Positions 59,192 through 64,000 of a stretch of 64,000 nucleotides of DNA are shown piece by piece. This DNA is from Embleya scabrispora (GTDB lineage Bacteria > Actinomycetota > Actinomycetes > Streptomycetales > Streptomycetaceae). Every line of letters starts with the position of its first letter. Within the stretch, counting starts at the first letter, position 1. The notes beneath the pieces are model-generated. The model was not told the DNA's origin. It saw only the letters and a program-made list of their open reading frames with translations, and searched no databases. Position numbers and translations under genes: made by a program. The stretch lies in NCBI RefSeq assembly GCF_002024165.1, contig NZ_MWQN01000002.1, positions 1,178,001-1,242,000 of the forward strand. The letters run 5' to 3'.

Positions 59192-60640
59192 ATGACCTCA
59201 GAGATTTCGCGGGATGTGCGGGTGACCCACGATGTGCGGCCGGCGTCGGGCTCGGTGCGGTGGGCGCTCGCCGGGCTGTGCCTGTCCATGTTGTTGTCCT
59301 CGCTGGGCACGAGCGTCGCCAATGTCGCGCTGCCGACGCTGGCGGATACGTTCTCCGCCTCCTTCGCCCGGGTTCAGTGGATCGTGCTGGCCTACCTCCT
59401 GGCCATCACCACCGTGATCGTCGGCGCCGGCCGACTCGGCGACCTGATCGGGCGCCGCCGGCTGCTCCTGGCCGGGATCGGCGTGTTCACCGGGGCCTCG
59501 GTGTCGTGCGGCCTGGCACCGACCCTGGAGACGCTGATCGCCGCCCGCGCCGCGCAGGGTCTGGGGGCGGCCGTGATGATGGCGCTCACCATGGCGTTCG
59601 TCGGCGAAACGGTGCCCAGGGAGCGGACCGGGAGCGCGATGGGGCTGCTCGGCACGATGTCCGCCGTCGGCACCGCGCTCGGTCCGTCGCTCGGCGGCGC
59701 GCTGATCGCCGGGCCGGGGTGGCGGGCGATCTTCCTGGTCAACGTGCCGCTGGGGATCCTGGCCCTGTTCCTGGCACACCGGCACCTGCCGACCGACCGC
59801 CGCGAGCCCGGGGCCGACCGACCCCGCTTCGACCACGTGGGCACGCTGCTGCTGGCCGGGACGCTCGGCGCCTATGCCCTCGCGATGACCGTCGGGCGCG
59901 GCGGATTCGGCGCGCTCAACGCGGCGCTGCTCGTGGCGGCCGGGCTCGGCGTCGCGCTGTTCGTACGGACCGAGGCGCGGGCGGCGTCCCCGCTGATCCG
60001 GTTGGCGATGTTCCGCGAGCCGGCGCTGAGCGCGAGTCTGGCCACGAGTGCGCTGGTGTCGACGGTGATGATGGCCACGCTCGTGGTGGGGCCGTTCCAC
60101 CTCGCGCGGGCGCTCGGCCTCGGCGACGCGCTCGTCGGACTCGTCATGTCGGTCGGCCCGGTCGTCGCCGCGCTCACGGGGATACCGGCCGGCCGGATCG
60201 CGGACCGCTTCGGCGCACGGCGGATGACCGTCGTCGGGCTGATCGCGATATCCGTCGGCGCGTTCGCCCTGGCGCTGACCTCGGGACACCTCGGACCGGC
60301 CGGCTACCTGGCCCCGATCGTGGTGACGACCGCCGGATACGCGGTGTTCCAGACCGCGAACAACACCGCCGTGATGGCCGACGTCCGGCCCGACCGACGC
60401 GGGGTGGTCTCCGGCATGCTCAACCTGTCGCGCAACCTCGGCCTGATCACCGGCACATCGGTGATGGGCGCGATCTTCGCGCTCGCCTCGGGCGCACACG
60501 ACGTGACCACGGCACGCCCCGACGCGGTGGCGGCCGGCACCCGGATCACCTTCGCCGTGGCGGGAGTCCTGATCGTCGCGGCGCTCGTCATCACGCTCCT
60601 CGCCCGACGCCCCGCCGCCGGCCCCGCCCCGACCACGTGA
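59192..60640 (+). CDS. MFS drug exporter (DHA2/EmrB-QacA type)
   Basis: A 482-residue membrane protein with about 14 helices. LGTSVANVALPTLADTFSAS, the antiporter loop GRLGDLIGRRRLLLAG and motif C GLLGTMSAVGTALGPSLGG identify proton-coupled multidrug exporters. A 52-residue loop precedes the second half. ATG 59192 has no clear ribosome site. It is divergent from the XRE-cupin regulator, whose cupin could bind the exported compound. Confidence 0.9.
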   Translation: MTSEISRDVRVTHDVRPASGSVRWALAGLCLSMLLSSLGTSVANVALPTLADTFSASFARVQWIVLAYLLAITTVIVGAGRLGDLIGRRRLLLAGIGVFTGASVSCGLAPTLETLIAARAAQGLGAAVMMALTMAFVGETVPRERTGSAMGLLGTMSAVGTALGPSLGGALIAGPGWRAIFLVNVPLGILALFLAHRHLPTDRREPGADRPRFDHVGTLLLAGTLGAYALAMTVGRGGFGALNAALLVAAGLGVALFVRTEARAASPLIRLAMFREPALSASLATSALVSTVMMATLVVGPFHLARALGLGDALVGLVMSVGPVVAALTGIPAGRIADRFGARRMTVVGLIAISVGAFALALTSGHLGPAGYLAPIVVTTAGYAVFQTANNTAVMADVRPDRRGVVSGMLNLSRNLGLITGTSVMGAIFALASGAHDVTTARPDAVAAGTRITFAVAGVLIVAALVITLLARRPAAGPAPTT

Positions 60641-60797
60641 ACCGGACCGCGTGAACCCACCCGCGCGGCCGGGAACTTTGTCGGTCGGACGGACGACTGC
60701 TCGGGTGGAACGACGAGGGCGGGGGCGTCCCGGCGGCGCCATCGACCCCGCCCCGATCCCTCCGCAGCCGACGCCTCGACCGAAGGACGGATCACGC

Positions 60798-62639
60798 ATG
60801 TGTGGAATCGCCGGCTGGGTGTGCCTCCGGCCCGACGGGCGCCCGCGCCGAACGGTCGTCGAGGCGATGACCTCGACCCTGACCCCGCGCGGCCCGGACG
60901 CGGGGGACGTATGGGCGGGCGCACACGCGGCGTTCGGTCACCGCCGCCTGGCCGTGCTCGACCTCGCGGGCGGCACGCAGCCGATGGGAGACCGGCCCGA
61001 GGACCCCCGAGTGGTCCTCGTGTACAGCGGCGAGGTGTACAACCACCACGAGCTGCGGGCCGAACTCCGCCGTGCCGGGCACCGGTTCCGCACCCGCAGC
61101 GATACCGAGACGGTGCTTCGCGCCTACCTCGAATGGGGCGACGCGTGCGCGGAACACCTGGAGGGGATGTACGCGTTCGCGATCTGGGACCTGCGGTACG
61201 ACCGCCTGGTCCTGATCCGCGACCGATTCGGCGTCAAGCCGCTGTACTGGGCGCGCGTGCGTGACGGCATCGCCTTCGCGTCCGAGCCCAAGGCCCTGTT
61301 CGCCCACCCCGAGATACGACCGCGCGTGGACGCGGACGGACTGCGCGCGGCCTACGGGCTGCTCTTCGACACCGGACCCACCGTCTGGACCGGGATCCAC
61401 GAGCTCGAACCCGGCTCGATCCGCACCCTCGACCGCGCCGGAACGCGCGAACACCGGTACTGGCAACTGGCGGTAGGCCCACACCACGACGACCGCGACA
61501 CCACCGTGGAACGGGTGCGCGCCCTGGTCGAGCACGCCGCCCGCAGCCAACTGGAGGCGGACGTACCGGTGTGCAGCCTGCTGTCCGGCGGCCTGGACTC
61601 CACCGTGGTCACCGCGCTGCTCGCCGACGAACTGCGGCGCCGCGAGGGCCCCGACGCCCGGATCCGCTCCTACGCGGTCGACTACACCGACCAGGCCGAC
61701 ACGTTCACCGCCGACATACTGCGCACCGGCCACGACACCCCGTACGCCGCCGAAGCGGGCCGGTTCATCGGCACCGAGCACGACACGGTGGTCCTGGACC
61801 CGCGTTCCCTGCTCGACCCGGAGCACCGACGCGCGGTCGTCGCCTGCCGCGACTCGCCGATCGGCGTCGGTGACATGGACACCTCGCTGTACCTGCTGTT
61901 CGGCGAGATCCGCCGGCACGCCACCGTCGCGCTGTCGGGAGAGGCGGCCGACGAAGTCTTCGGCGGCTACCCGTGGTTCCACAGTCCCGCCGCACGCGCC
62001 GCCGACACCTTCCCGTGGCTCCTGGTCACCGGCGACGAGGCCGCGATGCCGCTGCATCCCGACGTCGCGGGCGCCCTGCGCATGGGCGAATACCGGGCGG
62101 ACACCTACCGCACCGCGCTCGCCGCCGTTCCGCACGCCGCGCACGAGAGCGCCGAGGAGCACCGGCTGCGCGAACTGCGGCACCTGTCGCTGACCCGCTG
62201 GCTGCGCCAACTCCTGCACCGCAAGGACCGGTTGAGCATGGCCCAGGGTCTGGAGGTGCGGGTGCCCTACTGCGATCACCGCCTGGTCGAGTACGCCTAC
62301 GACGTGCCGTGGTCGCTGCACTCCTTCGACGGTCGGGAGAAAAGCCTCTTGCGAGCCGCCGCCGGCGAGACACTCGCTCCCCGCTCGGTCCGGGAGCGGC
62401 CCAAGAACCACTACCCGGCCACCCATCACCCCGACTACAACCGGGGATTGCAGGACCTGGCCCGGGACGCCCTCGACGGACACGGCGGACAGGTCCGCGC
62501 GCTCGTCGACGAGACGGTGATCAAGTCCTGCCTCGACACGCCCGCGCACGAACTGCCGTGGGGACACCGGCTGCGCCTGGAACGAGTGGTCGACCTGGGC
62601 CTGTGGCTGGACGTGTACCGACCGGAGATCACCATCTGA
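60798..62639 (+). CDS. asnB: Asparagine synthetase B-type amidotransferase
   Basis: A 613-residue enzyme. Mature Cys2 (MCGIAGWV) is the glutaminase nucleophile. RGPDAGDVWAG, YSGEVYNHHELR and RDRFGVKPLYW complete the glutamine amidotransferase domain. The synthetase domain begins near residue 220 with the PP-loop LLSGGLDSTVV and includes SGEAADEVFGGYPWF and RKDRLSMAQGLEVRVPYCDH. It makes an amide from an acyl-AMP using glutamine. The P450 gene 77 bases downstream suggests either natural-product amidation or primary asparagine synthesis next to a cluster. Confidence 0.92.
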   Translation: MCGIAGWVCLRPDGRPRRTVVEAMTSTLTPRGPDAGDVWAGAHAAFGHRRLAVLDLAGGTQPMGDRPEDPRVVLVYSGEVYNHHELRAELRRAGHRFRTRSDTETVLRAYLEWGDACAEHLEGMYAFAIWDLRYDRLVLIRDRFGVKPLYWARVRDGIAFASEPKALFAHPEIRPRVDADGLRAAYGLLFDTGPTVWTGIHELEPGSIRTLDRAGTREHRYWQLAVGPHHDDRDTTVERVRALVEHAARSQLEADVPVCSLLSGGLDSTVVTALLADELRRREGPDARIRSYAVDYTDQADTFTADILRTGHDTPYAAEAGRFIGTEHDTVVLDPRSLLDPEHRRAVVACRDSPIGVGDMDTSLYLLFGEIRRHATVALSGEAADEVFGGYPWFHSPAARAADTFPWLLVTGDEAAMPLHPDVAGALRMGEYRADTYRTALAAVPHAAHESAEEHRLRELRHLSLTRWLRQLLHRKDRLSMAQGLEVRVPYCDHRLVEYAYDVPWSLHSFDGREKSLLRAAAGETLAPRSVRERPKNHYPATHHPDYNRGLQDLARDALDGHGGQVRALVDETVIKSCLDTPAHELPWGHRLRLERVVDLGLWLDVYRPEITI

Positions 62640-62716
62640 GCCCCGACCGGCACCCGATCCACACCGCTGCCCAACCACCGCCCCCGCACCGCACCGCACC
62701 GCAGGAGACGCACCCC

Positions 62717-63988
62717 GTGACCCGGATCGAACCCGGTACGAACCGCCCCGACCGCACCGAGAACGCCCCGCACGCCGTCGAGTTGTACGGGCGCGAGTAC
62801 AAACGCGACCCCTACCCCCTGTACGCCAAGCTCCGCGCCGCCGGCCCGATCCACCGGGTGCGCTTCCCCAGCGGGGTGGGCGCCTGGCTGATCACGGGCT
62901 ACGAGGCCGCGCACGCCACCCTCAATGATCCCCGGCTGGGCAAGAACCACGACCTGGGCAACGACCGTTGGCGGGCCCTGGCCTCGATCATGCCCGAGCC
63001 GCAACACACCGAACTCCAGGTGCATCTGCTCCACCAGGACCCGCCCAAGCACACCACCATGCGCCGCCTGGTCACCGACGCCTTCGCACCGCGCCGGGTC
63101 GACGCGCTGCGACCCCGGATCCAGGAGATCGCCGACGACCTCGTCGACGCCATGCCGGCCGGCGGGGGAGCGGACGTCGTGGCCTGCTTCGCGGCCCGCT
63201 TCCCGTTCCGGGTGCTCGCCGAGGTCATCGGTCTGCCCGAGGGGTTCGCGGCCCGGTTTCGGCGCGAGTGGTGCAAGGTGGTGCAGCCCGTCGGTCCGAG
63301 AGACCCGCGCCGGGCCGGGTACGAGGCGCTGCTGCGCGAACTCCAGGGCTATATCGCCGACCTCGTCGCCGATCGCCGGGCCGATCCGGACGACGACGGC
63401 CTGCTCGGCCGACTGGTCGCCGCGCACGCCGCCGGCGAACTGACCCGGGCCGAGCTGGATTCGATGATCTTCCAACTCCTGGTCGCCGGACAGGAGCCCG
63501 TGACCAACCAGATCAGCACCGCCCTGATTACCCTCCTGCGGCACCCCGGACACCTGGACCGACTCCGCGAGGACCCCGCGCTCCTGCCCGCCGCCGTAGA
63601 GGAACTGCTGCGCTACGACAGCGCGTTCGAACTCACCACCTGGCGCTTCCTCGCCGCGGACGACGATCTGCACGGCACCCCCGTACCCGCCGGCGACTCG
63701 GTGATCGTCTCACTGTGCGCGGCCAACCGGGACCCGAGACGTTTTCCCGACGCGGACACCCTCGATTTCGACCGCAGCCCCAATCCGCACCTCGCCTTCG
63801 GCCACGGCATCCACTTCTGCCCGGCCGCCGCACTGGCCCGGGTCGAACTCCAGGTCGCGCTCGGCACGCTTGTCGCCCGCCTGCCGGGATTGGCCCCGGC
63901 CGTGCCGGTCGACGACGTCGAGTGGATCCCCGCCGTGCTCGCGCGCGGTGTCGACGCGCTGCCGGTCACCTACACCGAGCGGGCCTGA
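62717..63988 (+). CDS. Cytochrome P450 with atypical I-helix and heme loop
   Basis: A 423-residue soluble P450. The K-helix ExxR is Glu296-Arg299 (EELLRYDS) and the heme loop FGHGIHFCPAA provides Cys368. The usual Cys-Leu-Gly is Cys-Pro-Ala. The I-helix reads LLVAGQEPVTN, so the conserved threonine of the AGxxT oxygen-activation motif is replaced by Pro261/Val262. GTG 62717 has AGGAG upstream. A nearby asparagine synthetase and the window edge 12 bases after the stop leave its pathway open. Confidence 0.92.
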   Translation: MTRIEPGTNRPDRTENAPHAVELYGREYKRDPYPLYAKLRAAGPIHRVRFPSGVGAWLITGYEAAHATLNDPRLGKNHDLGNDRWRALASIMPEPQHTELQVHLLHQDPPKHTTMRRLVTDAFAPRRVDALRPRIQEIADDLVDAMPAGGGADVVACFAARFPFRVLAEVIGLPEGFAARFRREWCKVVQPVGPRDPRRAGYEALLRELQGYIADLVADRRADPDDDGLLGRLVAAHAAGELTRAELDSMIFQLLVAGQEPVTNQISTALITLLRHPGHLDRLREDPALLPAAVEELLRYDSAFELTTWRFLAADDDLHGTPVPAGDSVIVSLCAANRDPRRFPDADTLDFDRSPNPHLAFGHGIHFCPAAALARVELQVALGTLVARLPGLAPAVPVDDVEWIPAVLARGVDALPVTYTERA

Positions 63989-64000
63989 CCACACCTCGGC

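Noticed and set aside
1-64000. Mobile element or prophage
   Set aside because: No transposase, integrase, terminal inverted repeats with target duplications, or phage structural genes were seen. The only large repeats are the 208-base arrays.

Overview
The window is very GC-rich DNA with long overlapping reading frames, frequent GTG and TTG starts and short intergenic gaps, which points to an actinomycete of the Streptomyces type. Supporting content: two DUF574-type (PF04672) S-adenosylmethionine enzymes, a DUF3052 protein, a class F-like sortase with its own surface protein, a MmyB-type regulator, an AfsR-like STAND ATPase without the SARP domain, and a DmdR/IdeR-type iron box. I saw no rRNA, tRNA, CRISPR array, transposase or phage gene.

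Layout. 1-9261: a DapA-family fragment, an XRE-cupin regulator, and a divergent peptide-type ABC importer operon (lipoprotein, two permeases, two ATPases) translationally coupled to an amidohydrolase and followed by a frameshifted NTF2-like gene. 9550-15506: a STAND/TPR ATPase, a glycerophosphotransferase-like protein, a secreted metzincin with a ricin-type lectin domain and a DUF4287 protein. 15529-25325: mostly redox and small-molecule enzymes with divergent regulators (XRE-cupin with a thioredoxin reductase-like protein, MmyB-type with an Old Yellow Enzyme homologue, MerR with an imine reductase-like protein), plus an M20 peptidase, a PPOX-type flavin/F420 protein, a glycosyltransferase and a Gfo/Idh/MocA oxidoreductase. 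25737-31458: an ABC exporter with a tandem-repeat N-terminus, a GlxA-type regulator, a methyltransferase/TetR divergent pair sharing tandem operators, and a STAS protein.

31487-46462: a giant secreted beta-propeller/amidohydrolase, an iron-box-controlled salicylate synthase, a GNAT enzyme, a group of sigma-factor-like genes, DUF574 methyltransferases (one frameshifted), an isochorismate synthase homologue lacking its catalytic lysine, an AraC/VOC pair and a small lipoprotein. 46463-48847 has no credible gene. It holds two arrays of a 208-base repeat in opposite orientation around a unique 370-base centre, and is the most unusual structure in the window.

48848-52062: an OmpR-type two-component system followed by a secreted protein and a lipoprotein, with 22-base-phased direct repeats at the promoter. 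52185-56231: a GNAT enzyme, then a cysteine-ending leader peptide upstream of two flavin-dependent monooxygenases, which looks like a sulfur-scavenging operon under attenuation. 56297-58454: a sortase, its likely surface substrate and a DUF3052 protein. 58512-60640: a second XRE-cupin regulator divergent from an MFS exporter. This regulator is a close paralogue of the one at 15529-16131, and both intergenic regions carry the same GGCAA-N6-TTGCC palindrome. 60798-63988: an asparagine synthetase and a cytochrome P450 with an atypical I-helix and heme loop, probably the start of a biosynthetic operon that continues past the right edge.

All functions come from reading motifs by eye. No database search was run.
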